Part shown: piece after piece, positions 9,417-17,889 of the stretch | How positions within the stretch are numbered: position 1 is the first letter of the stretch | How the letters are laid out: each line of letters begins with the position of its first letter | From: Malaciobacter marinus | GTDB lineage: Bacteria > Campylobacterota > Campylobacteria > Campylobacterales > Arcobacteraceae | DNA: 64,000 nucleotides | Direction of reading: 5' to 3' | Assembly: GCF_003544855.1 (NCBI RefSeq) | Contig: NZ_CP032101.1 | Coordinates: 930,001 to 994,000 of the forward strand | Position numbers and translations under genes: made by a program | The notes under the pieces: model-generated | What the model was told of the DNA's origin: nothing | The model's database searches: none | Seen by the model: only the letters and a program-made list of their open reading frames with translations

Positions 9417-9441
9417 TAATAAAAAGGTAAGTTTTTATTAT
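9416..9441 (+). terminator. AT-only hairpin after the beta-lactamase
   Basis: ATAATAAAAA (9416-9425) pairs perfectly with TTTTTATTAT (9432-9441) across the loop GGTAAG. The right arm supplies the T-run. With no GC pairs in the stem it would be a weak terminator for the dadA-like/beta-lactamase unit. Confidence 0.4.
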
Positions 9442-9449
9442 CTTAAAAT

Positions 9450-9581
9450 GATTGTAATTTAGTAAGAGAGTTGTATAAAGACTTTAAAATAATAAATAGT
9501 AAAGAGATAGATTACACTCTTGGAGCTAATATGCATAAAAAGAAAAAAAGTGTTAAAGAGGTTTTTATTATGAATTATTGA
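9450..9581 (+). pseudogene. 3' remnant of a D12-class DNA adenine methyltransferase
   Basis: A 43-codon frame that is open only back to an in-frame TAA at 9444 and has no start. Its translation, ELYKDFKII followed by a basic stretch and KEVFIMNY, closely resembles the extreme C-terminus of Dam/DpnM-type (D12) N6-adenine methyltransferases, which end in a K-x-EvxIxNY motif. The catalytic DPPY region is absent from the window. I read it as the tail of a lost methyltransferase, next to a phage-type repressor. The identification rests on a short stretch and is therefore tentative. Confidence 0.45.
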
Positions 9582-9609
9582 TATAATACTCCAAGTTTAA
9601 TAGTTGGAG
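9579..9609 (+). promoter_or_regulatory. Extended -10 promoter and dyad before the module genes
   Basis: TGATATAAT (9579-9587) is an extended -10 element; no good -35 is seen. It is followed by the dyad CTCCAA (9589-9594) / TTGGAG (9604-9609), which covers the expected transcription start and part of the ribosome site of the gene at 9615. The position suits an operator for the S24 repressor encoded two genes downstream. Function is inferred from position only. Confidence 0.4.
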
Positions 9610-9614
9610 ATATT

Positions 9615-10310
9615 ATGAAAGAAGTTTATTATCCTATAATGGATAAACCTTATAAAAAATTATTATTTGAAGAGTTAGAGGATGAAACAGTTCCTCTTGC
9701 GGAAGCTGTAGCTCGTACTTTTTATAAAGCAAAGGGTGAAATTTATGCTTATACAATTGGTTCATATCAAAATGCAAGATTTACAAAAAGAATAAAAAGA
9801 TTTGAAAAACAAGAAGAGTTACTCTCTCCTAAACAAATAAAAGACTTTTATCTAAGTATAAATGAAAACAAGTTAGATATTTTATTTGAATTATTTGAAA
9901 AAGCAAGAACTTCTACCTATGATTTGCATGCAAAAATCTTAGCAAAATTATATGTGAACCTTATTTCTAATGGAAATTTAGATTATCATGAAAGTACATT
10001 TCTCGCAAATATAAATATTATGAATGATACAGATTTAATAAAGTTTTATGAGTTATTAGACGAGCTTTTCAATAAAAAAGGTCTTGATATAGATAATACG
10101 ATTATAAAACAAGAAAAACTAGAATTTGAAACAAAAACATACAGAGATATTTACATTTATGATAAATTATTAAGAGTAGGTCTTATAATGGATACTAGTT
10201 TAGGAAAAGGTAAAGACCTCGCAATGTATGGTGGAGATAGCAAAGACTTTTATATCCATAATTTTACTAAGCTTATGTATTTAATATTGAAAGAAATTTT
10301 AGGAGATTAA
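9615..10310 (+). CDS. Unknown protein upstream of S24 repressor
   Basis: A 231-residue, largely alpha-helical soluble protein with no recognised motif, signal peptide or membrane segment. TTGGAGA provides a good ribosome site. Its stop is 3 bases before the AUA start proposed for the S24 repressor, and the repressor's Shine-Dalgarno lies inside its last codons, so the two are translationally coupled. It lies inside the repeat-bounded module and is probably an accessory gene tied to the repressor's function. I do not recognise the family. Confidence 0.7.
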   Translation: MKEVYYPIMDKPYKKLLFEELEDETVPLAEAVARTFYKAKGEIYAYTIGSYQNARFTKRIKRFEKQEELLSPKQIKDFYLSINENKLDILFELFEKARTSTYDLHAKILAKLYVNLISNGNLDYHESTFLANINIMNDTDLIKFYELLDELFNKKGLDIDNTIIKQEKLEFETKTYRDIYIYDKLLRVGLIMDTSLGKGKDLAMYGGDSKDFYIHNFTKLMYLILKEILGD

Positions 10311-10312
10311 AA

Positions 10313-10957
10313 ATAAATATAAATAACATATTAGACAAATTAAAAGATATCTTATCTCAAGAACTAGGAGATAAGAAGATATATGATAAAGATGTTGCAA
10401 CAGCTCTTGAAATAAACTATGATACCTTTAGAAAACAAAAACAATATAATAAAGTGCCATACTATGAGATAATGAGCTTCTTAGCTAAAAGAAATATTTC
10501 TATTAACTGGTTTTTCTTTAATCAACTTCCTGAGAGTTTAATAGAACCCACATCAAATTATATAATACTAAAATATCAAAAGAGTGTAATATCTTCAGCA
10601 GGTGGTGGAGCTATAAACTATGATATAAAAACTGAACCACTTATAATAGATAAACAATTGCTAGATTATATAAATAGTAGCTATAAATATACAGAAGTAA
10701 TAAAAACATTTGGTGAAAGTATGGAACCAGATATAAAAGATGGAAGTTTAATCTTTTTAGATAAAAGTAAAAAAGAAATAGACTCTACTAATATATATGT
10801 GATAAATACTCCAGATGGTACTTTTATTAAAAAGCTTAATATATATAATGATAAAGTATATTTAAAATCAAATAACCAAGCTTACAATGATATTTGGTTC
10901 AAAATAGATGAAGTTGATATTGTTGGTAGAGTTTGTGGAGTGTTATTTAAATTATAA
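10313..10957 (+). CDS. S24-family (LexA/CI-like) transcriptional repressor, AUA start
   Basis: A phage-type repressor with an N-terminal helix-turn-helix and a C-terminal self-cleaving S24 domain. Counting from AUA 10313, the cleavage site is A96-G97, the catalytic Ser136 lies in GESM and Lys173 in FIKKL; the 37-residue Ser-Lys spacing equals that of LexA. The first ATG/GTG/TTG in frame is GTG 10454, which would delete the DNA-binding region, although the frame reads a plausible HTH (KDVATALEINYDTFRKQ) from 10313. Between the in-frame stop at 10268 and 10454 there is no ATG, GTG or TTG. AGGAGA at 10301-10306 sits 6 bases before AUA 10313. Either AUA initiates or an ATG was lost. Confidence 0.8.
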   Translation: MNINNILDKLKDILSQELGDKKIYDKDVATALEINYDTFRKQKQYNKVPYYEIMSFLAKRNISINWFFFNQLPESLIEPTSNYIILKYQKSVISSAGGGAINYDIKTEPLIIDKQLLDYINSSYKYTEVIKTFGESMEPDIKDGSLIFLDKSKKEIDSTNIYVINTPDGTFIKKLNIYNDKVYLKSNNQAYNDIWFKIDEVDIVGRVCGVLFKL

Positions 10958-10958
10958 A

Positions 10959-10975
10959 TAATTTAGATAATCAAA
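10959..10975. repeat. 17-bp direct repeat, right copy
   Basis: Exact second copy of the sequence at 9400-9416, lying just after the repressor stop. The 1.56 kb between the copies carries the accessory module. The bases just outside the copies differ, so the identity stops at 17. Confidence 0.6.
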
Positions 10976-10989
10976 AAAGATTATCTAAA
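10962..10989. terminator. Convergent hairpin between repressor and next gene
   Basis: TTTAGATAATC (10962-10972) pairs perfectly with GATTATCTAAA (10979-10989) over an A6 loop. It lies between two convergent genes and overlaps the stop of the gene on the minus strand. The 11-bp stem could end transcription from either side, though T-runs are short. Confidence 0.45.
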
Positions 10990-11401
10990 ATACAAAAGCT
11001 ATTTCTGTAAGGCTTAGCTGATACATAGTAACTTTAACACCAGCAGAATCAACTATATTGTAAGTAATAGTATATTCATTTGGGTTTTCAATGTTTGGAT
11101 TGTTTTTTGCAAACTCTTCAAATTTTTTATTATTTATTATTGAATAGATAAATTGTGTTTTTTCTTTAAACTTATCATTATTGATGTATAAATCAAATAT
11201 TTGTTTATCTTGAACCTTATCATACTTATTTACAAAGTTTTTATTGTATAGCTCTTCTACTAAATCTGGTTTGTTAAATTCATTAGTATTATATAAATAG
11301 TAATCTTTGTGTAAAAGTTCATTTAGATTTTCACTTATTAGAAAATGGTTGTATCTTATATAGTCTTCATCTTTTGAGATTTCATTAATATATTCAATCA
11401 T
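10985..11401 (-). CDS. Unknown 138-residue protein
   Basis: Soluble, acidic and aromatic-rich protein with no signal peptide, membrane segment or motif I recognise. The start ATG is preceded by AGGAG, and codon use matches the genome, so it is likely a real gene. It is convergent with the S24 repressor, sharing a hairpin at its 3' end, and divergent from the ribosomal operon. Function cannot be assigned. Confidence 0.6.
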   Translation of the reverse strand: MIEYINEISKDEDYIRYNHFLISENLNELLHKDYYLYNTNEFNKPDLVEELYNKNFVNKYDKVQDKQIFDLYINNDKFKEKTQFIYSIINNKKFEEFAKNNPNIENPNEYTITYNIVDSAGVKVTMYQLSLTEIAFVF

Positions 11402-11467
11402 ATTACTCCTTATTATATGTAAAAGTTTATATAATTTTAACTTTATAAAAGCATAAAAATATTTTTA

Positions 11468-11563
11468 TCCTTTTAAAAAGGAAGAAAATAGTAAAAATAG
11501 ACAAATAAGTCCAAAAAAGCTTAAAAATCACTATATTAGTCATTACTTCCTTTCTAAAAGGAA
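11468..11563. repeat. Pair of related palindromes upstream of the S10 promoter
   Basis: TCCTTTTAAAAAGGA (11468-11482) and TTCCTTTCTAAAAGGAA (11547-11563) are two near-perfect dyads sharing CCTTT and AAAGG half-sites, about 80 bases apart. They lie in the 295-base gap between the minus-strand unknown gene and the ribosomal promoter. They could be twin operator sites or processing hairpins; no protein is known to me that binds this sequence. Confidence 0.4.
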
Positions 11564-11601
11564 ATAAAATTAAAATATTTTTTATAGAAGCCCCATAAAC
11601 A

Positions 11602-11630
11602 TTGACATTTTATATAAAAAAAGTTATAAT
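11602..11630 (+). promoter_or_regulatory. Consensus sigma-70 promoter of the S10 operon
   Basis: TTGACA at 11602-11607 and TATAAT at 11625-11630 are both perfect consensus hexamers separated by 17 bases. Transcription should start near 11637, about 60 bases before rpsJ. No other strong promoter is visible before infA, so this probably drives the whole ribosomal unit. Confidence 0.88.
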
Positions 11631-11648
11631 CCGCGTCCATAAAATATA

Positions 11649-11676
11649 GTTAGGGTGTTTTTTAAACGCAACTAAC
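11649..11676 (+). promoter_or_regulatory. Leader hairpin between S10 promoter and rpsJ
   Basis: In the predicted 5' leader, GTTAG (11649-11653) pairs with CTAAC (11672-11676) and GTGTTT (11655-11660) with AAACGC (11664-11669), with one G-U pair, a small internal loop and a TTT apical loop. It is GC-richer than its surroundings. Ribosomal operons are often controlled by a ribosomal protein binding a leader structure; this hairpin is a candidate, without direct evidence. Confidence 0.45.
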
Positions 11677-11696
11677 GAGTTCTTTAAAGGAAAAAA

Positions 11697-12011
11697 ATGG
11701 AAAAAATTAGATTAAAGCTTAAAGCTTATGATCATAGAGTTTTAGACAGAAGTGTTGCTTCTATTGTTGAAGCTGTTAAAAGAACTGGTGCTGAGTTAAG
11801 AGGACCAATTCCTCTTCCAACGAAGATTAGAAAATATACGGTTCTTAAAGGACCTCACGTTAACAAAGATGCTAGAGAACAATTTGAAATTAGAGTACAC
11901 AGTAGAATTATTGATATTATTGCTGCTACTCCTGATACAGTTGATTCTTTAATGAAACTTGATTTAGCTCCAGAAGTTGATGTTGAAGTTAGATCAATGG
12001 GTCAAGAATAA
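11697..12011 (+). CDS. rpsJ: 30S ribosomal protein S10
   Basis: First gene of the S10 operon, 104 residues, the usual length. S10 binds the 3' domain of 16S rRNA in the 30S head and, as NusE, partners NusB in antitermination. The conserved loop region GPIPLPTKI and the C-terminal EVRSMGQ strand identify it. It starts with ATG behind AAAGGA and is followed by rplC after 16 bases. The promoter and leader hairpin lie directly upstream. Confidence 0.98.
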   Translation: MEKIRLKLKAYDHRVLDRSVASIVEAVKRTGAELRGPIPLPTKIRKYTVLKGPHVNKDAREQFEIRVHSRIIDIIAATPDTVDSLMKLDLAPEVDVEVRSMGQE

Positions 12012-12027
12012 AAAGAAAGGGTAAAGA

Positions 12028-12606
12028 ATGGAATTCATAGTTGAAAAAATCGGTATGAGTAGAACTGTTTCAGTTCCAAGTGTTCCTGTTACACTTTTAA
12101 AAGTTCTTGATACAAAAGTATGTGAGATAGCTGAAAACAGTAAAGCAATAGTAGCTTTTGCAAGTGGTAAAAAGCTTAATAAAGCTATTGAAGGTCAACA
12201 AAAAAAATACAATATAAGTAAAGAGTTTAACAGATTTGCAACAATGACTGTAGCAAACACTGAAGCTGGTGACTTAGATGTATCTGGATTATCTGAAGCT
12301 AAAGTTTTAAAATCGACTTTTAAAACAAAAGGTAGAGGATTTGCTGGTGGTATGAAAAGATGGAATTTTGCTGGGGGACCTAAGTCTCATGGTTCAAGAT
12401 TTCACAGAGCTGTTGGTTCAATCGGTAATGCTGAATGGCCAGGTAGAGTTCAACCAGGTAAAAAAATGCCAGGACATTACGGAAATACAAACGTATCTTT
12501 AAAAAATGAAGTTATTTCATTTGATGTTGAAACAGGTATTTTAGTTGTAAAAGGTTCAATTGCTGGACCAAATGGTGCATTAGGAAAAGTAAAGGTTGCT
12601 AAATGA
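12028..12606 (+). CDS. rplC: 50S ribosomal protein L3
   Basis: An early 50S assembly protein of 192 residues whose central loop reaches toward the peptidyl transferase centre. [12 protein letters not shown] and KKMPGHYGN are the diagnostic stretches. In E. coli the latter contains the glutamine methylated by PrmB (KMAGQMGN); here that position is His, as in many non-enteric bacteria, so this modification is not expected. It is shorter than E. coli L3 (209). The last 4 bases overlap rplD. Confidence 0.97.
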   Translation: MEFIVEKIGMSRTVSVPSVPVTLLKVLDTKVCEIAENSKAIVAFASGKKLNKAIEGQQKKYNISKEFNRFATMTVANTEAGDLDVSGLSEAKVLKSTFKTKGRGFAGGMKRWNFAGGPKSHGSRFHRAVGSIGNAEWPGRVQPGKKMPGHYGNTNVSLKNEVISFDVETGILVVKGSIAGPNGALGKVKVAK

Positions 12607-13214
12607 GTAAAGCAATAAAATTAAATGAAAAATTTGAAAATAACGGTGAATTAGATTTACCAGCAAAATATGATGAGATTAACTCTCACAATTTATATTT
12701 ATATGTTAAATCACATCTTTCATCATTAAGAGCTAATACAGCTAGAGTTAAAAACAGAACTGAAGTAAGAGGTGGTGGTAAAAAACCAAAAGCTCAAAAA
12801 GGTTCTGGTGGTGCTAGATGGGGTTCTAAAAGATCTCCACTTTTTGTTGGTGGTGGACAAATTTTTGGACCTACTAAAAGAAACTACAATCAAAAAGTTA
12901 ATAAAAAGCAAAAAGCTTTAGCATTATCTTATGCTTTAAATGCTCATGCTAAACAAGAATCTTTATTTGTAGTTGATTCTGTTAAGGTTGAGTCTGGAAA
13001 GACTAAAGATGCAGTGGCAGTTTTAAATAAGATTAATAAAAGAGATACTTTAATTGTTGTAAATTCAATTGAAGAGAAAACTTATTTATCATTTAGAAAC
13101 ATTAAAAACTGTTATGTTATTGAAAAGCAAGAAGTTAATGCTTATTTAATTTCTGCATACCATTCAATACTAATTGAAAAATCAGTATTTGATGCACTAA
13201 CAAAAGAGGCGTAA
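12603..13214 (+). CDS. rplD: 50S ribosomal protein L4
   Basis: A 203-residue protein lining the nascent peptide exit tunnel. The extended loop with [19 protein letters not shown], rich in Gly and basic residues, is the part that reaches the tunnel and where macrolide-resistance changes occur in other species; nothing abnormal is seen in it. In enteric bacteria L4 also represses the S10 operon, but conservation of that role here is unknown. Overlaps rplC by 4 bases. Confidence 0.97.
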   Translation: MSKAIKLNEKFENNGELDLPAKYDEINSHNLYLYVKSHLSSLRANTARVKNRTEVRGGGKKPKAQKGSGGARWGSKRSPLFVGGGQIFGPTKRNYNQKVNKKQKALALSYALNAHAKQESLFVVDSVKVESGKTKDAVAVLNKINKRDTLIVVNSIEEKTYLSFRNIKNCYVIEKQEVNAYLISAYHSILIEKSVFDALTKEA

Positions 13215-13216
13215 AA

Positions 13217-13498
13217 ATGGCAGATATTACAGATATAAAAGCAATATTATACACAGAAAAAACTATTGAGCTTCAAGAAGACGGTGTAATCGTTGTTCAA
13301 ACTAGTCCTAGAATGACTAAGTCTGGTTTAAAAGAAGTTTTTAAAGAGTATTTTGGAGTAACACCTTCAAAGGTTAATTCATTAAGACAAAGTGGTAAGG
13401 TAAAAAGATTTAGAGGAAGAGTTGGTAAAAGACCTGACTTTAAAAAGTTTTACGTAACATTGCCAGAGGGCGCTGAAATAGCGAACCTATCAGCATAA
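13217..13498 (+). CDS. rplW: 50S ribosomal protein L23
   Basis: A 93-residue protein at the tunnel exit, where it docks the signal recognition particle and trigger factor. It shows the conserved TEK near the N-terminus and the basic loop [18 protein letters not shown]. It begins 2 bases after rplD. Length and position in the operon are normal. Confidence 0.97.
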   Translation: MADITDIKAILYTEKTIELQEDGVIVVQTSPRMTKSGLKEVFKEYFGVTPSKVNSLRQSGKVKRFRGRVGKRPDFKKFYVTLPEGAEIANLSA

Positions 13499-13510
13499 GG
13501 AGTATAGAGT

Positions 13511-14338
13511 ATGGCATTAAAAAAATTTAGACCAATAACTCCTGCAAGAAGATTCATGTCTGTTATGGATACTTCTGATATTACTTCTAAACCAACAGTT
13601 AGATCTTTATTAAAAAGAGTAAAAGCTAGTGCTGGTAGAAATAATAACGGTAGAATCACTTCAAGACACAAAGAAGCAGGTGCTAAAAAGTTATATAGAA
13701 TTATTGATTTCAAAAGAAACAAATTTGGTGTAGAAGGTACTATTTCTACTATCGAATACGATCCATATAGAAATTGTAGAATTTGTTTAGTAACTTATGC
13801 TGATGGAGATAAAAGATATATTTTACAACCATCTGGATTAAAAGTTGGAGATAAAGTACAAGCTGCTGAATCTGGACTAGATATCGTTACTGGAAATGCA
13901 TTAAAACTAGTAAGTATCCCAGTTGGTACTATGGTTCATAATATTGAGTTAAAACCTGGAAAAGGCGGACAAATCGCTAGATCTGCTGGTGGATATGCTC
14001 AAATTATGGGTAGAGAAGGAAAATATGTTATCTTAAGATTACCATCTGGTGAAATGAGAAAAATCCTTGGTGTTTGCATGGCAACTGTTGGTATTGTAGG
14101 AAATGAAGATTTCATTAATATGGTAGTAGGTAAAGCTGGTAGAACTAGACACCTTGGTATTAGACCTCAAACTAGAGGTTCTGCAATGAACCCTATTGAT
14201 CACCCACACGGTGGTGGTGAAGGTAAAACTAACTCAGGAAGACATCCAGTTACTCCATGGGGTATGCCAACTAAAGGTTATAAAACTAGAAAGAAAAAAG
14301 CTAGTGATAAATTAATCATTTCAAAAAGAAAGAAGTAA
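13511..14338 (+). CDS. rplB: 50S ribosomal protein L2
   Basis: The largest primary 23S-binding protein, 275 residues, needed for subunit joining and the peptidyl transferase centre. The universally conserved [10 protein letters not shown] segment near the C-terminus, containing the functionally important His, is intact, as is the basic C-terminal tail. It lies 12 bases after rplW with an AAGGAG site and 9 bases before rpsS. Confidence 0.98.
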   Translation: MALKKFRPITPARRFMSVMDTSDITSKPTVRSLLKRVKASAGRNNNGRITSRHKEAGAKKLYRIIDFKRNKFGVEGTISTIEYDPYRNCRICLVTYADGDKRYILQPSGLKVGDKVQAAESGLDIVTGNALKLVSIPVGTMVHNIELKPGKGGQIARSAGGYAQIMGREGKYVILRLPSGEMRKILGVCMATVGIVGNEDFINMVVGKAGRTRHLGIRPQTRGSAMNPIDHPHGGGEGKTNSGRHPVTPWGMPTKGYKTRKKKASDKLIISKRKK

Positions 14339-14347
14339 GGGTTTAAG

Positions 14348-14626
14348 ATGGCAAGATCAATAAAAAAGGGTCCATTTGTAGACGCGCACCTAATTAAGAA
14401 AGTTATCAAAGCTACAGAAGCTAATGATAAAAAACCTATTAAAACATGGTCAAGAAGATCAACTGTTTTACCTGATATGATTGGATTAACGTTCAATGTA
14501 CATAATGGTAGAAACTTTGTTCCTGTAAATATTACTGAAAATCATGTTGGTTATAAGTTAGGTGAATTCGCACCAACAAGAACTTTTAAGGGACATAAAG
14601 GTTCTGTACAGAAGAAGGTAGGATAA
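14348..14626 (+). CDS. rpsS: 30S ribosomal protein S19
   Basis: A 92-residue 30S head protein near the A site that forms a complex with S13. The start [12 protein letters not shown] and the central [14 protein letters not shown] are diagnostic. It is separated from rplV by only 2 bases. Normal length and sequence. Confidence 0.98.
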   Translation: MARSIKKGPFVDAHLIKKVIKATEANDKKPIKTWSRRSTVLPDMIGLTFNVHNGRNFVPVNITENHVGYKLGEFAPTRTFKGHKGSVQKKVG

Positions 14627-14628
14627 GA

Positions 14629-14961
14629 ATGGCTAAAGCAATATTAAAATTTATTAGAGTTTCTCCAATCAAAGCAAGATTAATTGCTAGAGAAGTTCAA
14701 GGTATGAATGCTGAATATGCAATTGCTTCATTAGAGTTTACTCCTAATAAAGCTGCAGGAATTATTTCAAAAGTTATTGCATCTGCTGTTGCAAATGCAG
14801 GTTTAGAACCAGAAGAGGCAGTTGTTACATCTGCTAGAGTTGATAAAGGTCCTGTTCTTAAGAGATTTACTCCAAGAGCAAGAGGTTCTGCTTCACCTAA
14901 GCATAAACCAACTGCACACATTATGATTGAAGTAGCTGCTGCTGAAAAAGGAGATAAGTAA
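14629..14961 (+). CDS. rplV: 50S ribosomal protein L22
   Basis: A 110-residue protein whose beta-hairpin extends into the exit tunnel opposite L4. The hairpin region [14 protein letters not shown] and the C-terminal TAHIMIEV strand are typical. It overlaps rpsC by one base. No insertion or deletion is seen in the tunnel loop. Confidence 0.97.
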   Translation: MAKAILKFIRVSPIKARLIAREVQGMNAEYAIASLEFTPNKAAGIISKVIASAVANAGLEPEEAVVTSARVDKGPVLKRFTPRARGSASPKHKPTAHIMIEVAAAEKGDK

Positions 14962-15659
14962 TGGGTCAAAAAGTTAATCCAATAGGTTTAAGATTAGGTA
15001 TCAATAGAAACTGGGAATCTAGATGGTTTCCTTCATTTTCTAAATTACCTGCAAACGTTGCAGAAGATGATAAAATCAGAAAATATATCAAAAAAGAGTT
15101 ATATTATGCTGGTGTTGCACAAACTATAGTAGAAAGAACTGCAAAAAAAGTTAGAGTTACTATCGTTGCTGCTAGACCTGGTATTATCATTGGTAAAAAA
15201 GGTGCAGACGTTGAAAAATTAAAAGCAAATCTTTCTAAATTAGTTGGAAAAGAAATTGCTGTTAATATCAAAGAAGAAAGAAAACCACAACTTTCTGGTC
15301 AGTTATCTGCTGAAAATGTTGCTCAACAATTAGAAAGAAGAGTTGCATTTAGAAGAGCTATGAAAAGAGTTATGCAAAATGCACTTAAATCTGGTGCAAA
15401 AGGAATTAAAGTTTCTGTTTCTGGTAGACTTGGTGGAGCTGAAATGGCTAGAACTGAGTGGTACTTAGAAGGTAGAGTTCCTTTACATACTTTAAGAGCT
15501 AGAATTGATTATGGTTTTGCAGAAGCTCATACAACTTATGGTTGTATTGGTATTAAAGTTTGGATTTTCAAAGGTGAGGTACTTGCTAAAGGTATTCCTG
15601 CTGAAAAAGCTGAAACTTCTAAACCAAAAAGAAGACCAAGTAAAAGAAGAGGTAAATAA
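14961..15659 (+). CDS. rpsC: 30S ribosomal protein S3
   Basis: A 232-residue 30S protein at the mRNA entry tunnel with helicase activity together with S4 and S5. It starts with [12 protein letters not shown] and contains the KH-domain motif [16 protein letters not shown]. The C-terminus ends in a Lys/Arg-rich tail. It overlaps rplV by one base and precedes rplP by 2. Confidence 0.98.
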   Translation: MGQKVNPIGLRLGINRNWESRWFPSFSKLPANVAEDDKIRKYIKKELYYAGVAQTIVERTAKKVRVTIVAARPGIIIGKKGADVEKLKANLSKLVGKEIAVNIKEERKPQLSGQLSAENVAQQLERRVAFRRAMKRVMQNALKSGAKGIKVSVSGRLGGAEMARTEWYLEGRVPLHTLRARIDYGFAEAHTTYGCIGIKVWIFKGEVLAKGIPAEKAETSKPKRRPSKRRGK

Positions 15660-15661
15660 TT

Positions 15662-16087
15662 ATGTTAATGCCTAAAAGAACTAAATACAGAAAGCAAATG
15701 AAAGGAAGAAATAGAGGTAAAGCTCAAAGAGGTAACTTTTTAGCATACGGAGATTTCGGACTTAAAGCTTTAGAACATGGAAGAATCGATTCAAGACAAA
15801 TCGAAGCTGCCAGAATTGCTATGACTAGAAAAGTTAAAAGACAGGCAAAAGTATGGATTAAAGTTTTCCCAGATAAGCCACTTACTGCTAAACCATTAGA
15901 AACAAGAATGGGTAAAGGTAAAGGTGCTGTTGATAAATGGGTTATGAATATTAAACCAGGTAGAGTTTGCTTTGAAATGGCAGGTGTTGGTGAAGAGTTA
16001 GCAAGAGAAGCTTTAACTTTAGCTCAACATAAATTACCATTTAAGACTAAAATTGTAACAAGAGATAGCGAAAATGAATTATACTGA
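15662..16087 (+). CDS. rplP: 50S ribosomal protein L16
   Basis: A 141-residue protein that helps place A-site t[15 protein letters not shown] is the conserved N-terminus, so ATG 15662 is preferred over the in-frame ATG at 15668. [10 protein letters not shown] near the C-terminus is also typical. The 3' end overlaps rpmC by 14 bases, an unusually long overlap compared with the 1-4 bases elsewhere in the operon. Confidence 0.97.
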   Translation: MLMPKRTKYRKQMKGRNRGKAQRGNFLAYGDFGLKALEHGRIDSRQIEAARIAMTRKVKRQAKVWIKVFPDKPLTAKPLETRMGKGKGAVDKWVMNIKPGRVCFEMAGVGEELAREALTLAQHKLPFKTKIVTRDSENELY

Positions 16088-16259
16088 TATTAAAGATAAA
16101 AGCTTAACAGAGTTAAACGAGTTATTAAAAGAGAAAAAGGTGCTTCTTTTTGAATTAAAAGCTAAGCTAAAAACGATGCAGTTAACAAATACATCTGAAT
16201 TAAGAGCGGTAAAAAAAGATATCGCTAGAATTCAAACAGCAATTACTGCAACTAAATAA
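16074..16259 (+). CDS. rpmC: 50S ribosomal protein L29
   Basis: A 61-residue two-helix protein near the tunnel exit that contacts L23. It shows the helical N-terminus with [12 protein letters not shown] and the second-helix KKDIARIQT. The start lies inside rplP, so translation is coupled. Length is normal. Confidence 0.95.
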   Translation: MNYTDIKDKSLTELNELLKEKKVLLFELKAKLKTMQLTNTSELRAVKKDIARIQTAITATK

Positions 16260-16275
16260 CTTAAGGATCTAAGGT

Positions 16276-16530
16276 ATGAGTATACATAAAAGAGAGATTC
16301 ACGGTGTTGTAGTAAAAAGATCTGGAGATAAAACAGCTTCTGTATTAGTTACAAGAAATGTTTTACACCCAAGATATCACAAGACTGTGAAAAGATTTAA
16401 AAAATATTTAATTCACGATGAAAAAAATGAATTGAATGTTGGAGACTCAGTTGTTGCAATTGAGTGTAGACCGATCTCGAAAACTAAATCTTTCAGATTA
16501 AAGAAAATTGTAGCTACAGGAGTTAAATAA
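16276..16530 (+). CDS. rpsQ: 30S ribosomal protein S17
   Basis: An 84-residue OB-fold protein that binds the 5' domain of 16S rRNA. The motif KTASVLVTR near the start and the central [14 protein letters not shown] are diagnostic. It begins 16 bases after rpmC behind AAGGAT and overlaps rplN by one base. Confidence 0.97.
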   Translation: MSIHKREIHGVVVKRSGDKTASVLVTRNVLHPRYHKTVKRFKKYLIHDEKNELNVGDSVVAIECRPISKTKSFRLKKIVATGVK

Positions 16531-16898
16531 TGATTCAAAGTTTTTCTAGATTAAATGTAGCTGATAATACTGGTGCAAAAGAGATCATGTGTATCAAAGT
16601 TTTAGGTGGGTCTAAAAGAAGATATGCAACAGTTGGTGATGTTATCGTTGCTTCTGTAAAAAGAGCTCTTCCAACAGGAAAAGTAAAAAAAGGTCAAGTT
16701 GTTAAAGCAGTAATTGTAAGAACTCATAAAGAAGTTCAAAGAGAAAATGGTTCTTTAATTAGATTCGATGACAACGCTGCTGTTATACTTGATGGTAAAA
16801 AAGAACCAATTGGAACAAGAATTTTTGGACCAGTAGCTAGAGAAGTTAGATACTCTGGTTTCATGAAAATTGTTTCACTTGCTCCGGAGGTACTATAA
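16530..16898 (+). CDS. rplN: 50S ribosomal protein L14
   Basis: A 122-residue interface protein that contacts 16S rRNA in bridge B8. [18 protein letters not shown] is the conserved N-terminus, followed by [11 protein letters not shown] and the ARRVKRA-like [12 protein letters not shown] region. Length matches the family exactly. It overlaps rpsQ by one base and precedes rplX by 2. Confidence 0.98.
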   Translation: MIQSFSRLNVADNTGAKEIMCIKVLGGSKRRYATVGDVIVASVKRALPTGKVKKGQVVKAVIVRTHKEVQRENGSLIRFDDNAAVILDGKKEPIGTRIFGPVAREVRYSGFMKIVSLAPEVL

Positions 16899-16900
16899 TT

Positions 16901-17140
16901 ATGGCTATTAAATTAAAAATAAAAAAAGGTGATACAGTTAAGATTATCACAGGTGACGACAAAGGTAAAACTGGTGAAGTTTTAAAAGTGTTACCAAAGC
17001 AAAATAAAGTAATTGTAAAAGATTGCAAAGTAGCTAAAAAAACTGTAAAACCAGATCAAGAAAAAAACCCTAATGGTGGATTTGTAAACAAAGAGATGCC
17101 TATTGATATCTCTAATGTAGCAAAAGTAGAAGGTAATTAA
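16901..17140 (+). CDS. rplX: 50S ribosomal protein L24
   Basis: An assembly-initiator protein of 79 residues with a KOW-type N-terminus: [18 protein letters not shown]. It is shorter than E. coli L24 (104), lacking C-terminal extension, which is usual in this phylum. It is 2 bases from both neighbours. Confidence 0.96.
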   Translation: MAIKLKIKKGDTVKIITGDDKGKTGEVLKVLPKQNKVIVKDCKVAKKTVKPDQEKNPNGGFVNKEMPIDISNVAKVEGN

Positions 17141-17142
17141 TT

Positions 17143-17691
17143 ATGGCAGCAAGATTATTCGAAAAATATAAAAATGAGATTAAGCCAGTTTTAGAATCTG
17201 AATTTCCAAAAAACAAGATGTTAACTGCTAAGTTAGAAAAAGTAGTTATCTCTGTTGGTGCTGGTGAAGCTATGAAAGATAGTAAATTAATGCAAAACAT
17301 TCAAGATACTATCTCTTTAATTGCTGGTCAACATGCAGTTAAAGTTATCGCTAAAAAATCAGTAGCAGGATTTAAAGTAAGAGAAGGTATGCCAGTAGGT
17401 GTAAAAGTTACACTAAGAGGTGAAAATATGTACACTTTCTTGGATAAACTTTGTTCAGTTGCTTTACCAAGAGTTAAAGACTTTAGAGGTCTTAAAAGAA
17501 ATGGATTTGACGGAAGAGGAAATTTCAACTTCGGTTTAGATGAACAGTTAATGTTCCCAGAAGTAGTTTATGATGATATCATAAAAACTCATGGTATGAA
17601 TATTTCAATTTCTACAAGTACTGATAATGATGCAGAAGCATTTAGATTATTAGAGCTTGTTGGAATTCCATTTACTAAAGGAAGAGCGTAA
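17143..17691 (+). CDS. rplE: 50S ribosomal protein L5
   Basis: A 182-residue protein that carries 5S rRNA into the central protuberance and contacts P-site tRNA. Diagnostic stretches are [17 protein letters not shown], the DFRGL motif and the [14 protein letters not shown] segment. It overlaps rpsN by one base. Confidence 0.98.
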   Translation: MAARLFEKYKNEIKPVLESEFPKNKMLTAKLEKVVISVGAGEAMKDSKLMQNIQDTISLIAGQHAVKVIAKKSVAGFKVREGMPVGVKVTLRGENMYTFLDKLCSVALPRVKDFRGLKRNGFDGRGNFNFGLDEQLMFPEVVYDDIIKTHGMNISISTSTDNDAEAFRLLELVGIPFTKGRA

Positions 17692-17876
17692 TGGCAAAGA
17701 AGTCTATGATTGCTAAAGCAAAGAGAACTCCTAAGTTCTCTTCAAGAGCATATACAAGATGTTCAGTTTGTGGAAGACCACATTCAGTATACAAAGATTT
17801 TGGTCTTTGTAGAATTTGTTTAAGAAAAATGGCTAACGAGGGATTACTTCCTGGTGTTAGAAAATCTAGTTGGTAG
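17691..17876 (+). CDS. rpsN: 30S ribosomal protein S14, zinc-binding short form
   Basis: A 61-residue S14 of the C+ type. C24-x2-C27 and C40-x2-C43 form a zinc ribbon, and [11 protein letters not shown] is diagnostic. Bacteria with this form depend on zinc for S14; many also carry a zinc-free paralogue induced under starvation, but none is visible here. It overlaps rplE by one base. Confidence 0.97.
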   Translation: MAKKSMIAKAKRTPKFSSRAYTRCSVCGRPHSVYKDFGLCRICLRKMANEGLLPGVRKSSW

Positions 17877-17889
17877 GAGAATTTAAGCT

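Noticed and set aside
9400-11401. Intact prophage
   Set aside because: There is a repressor but no integrase, structural or lysis gene; only a small module is supported.
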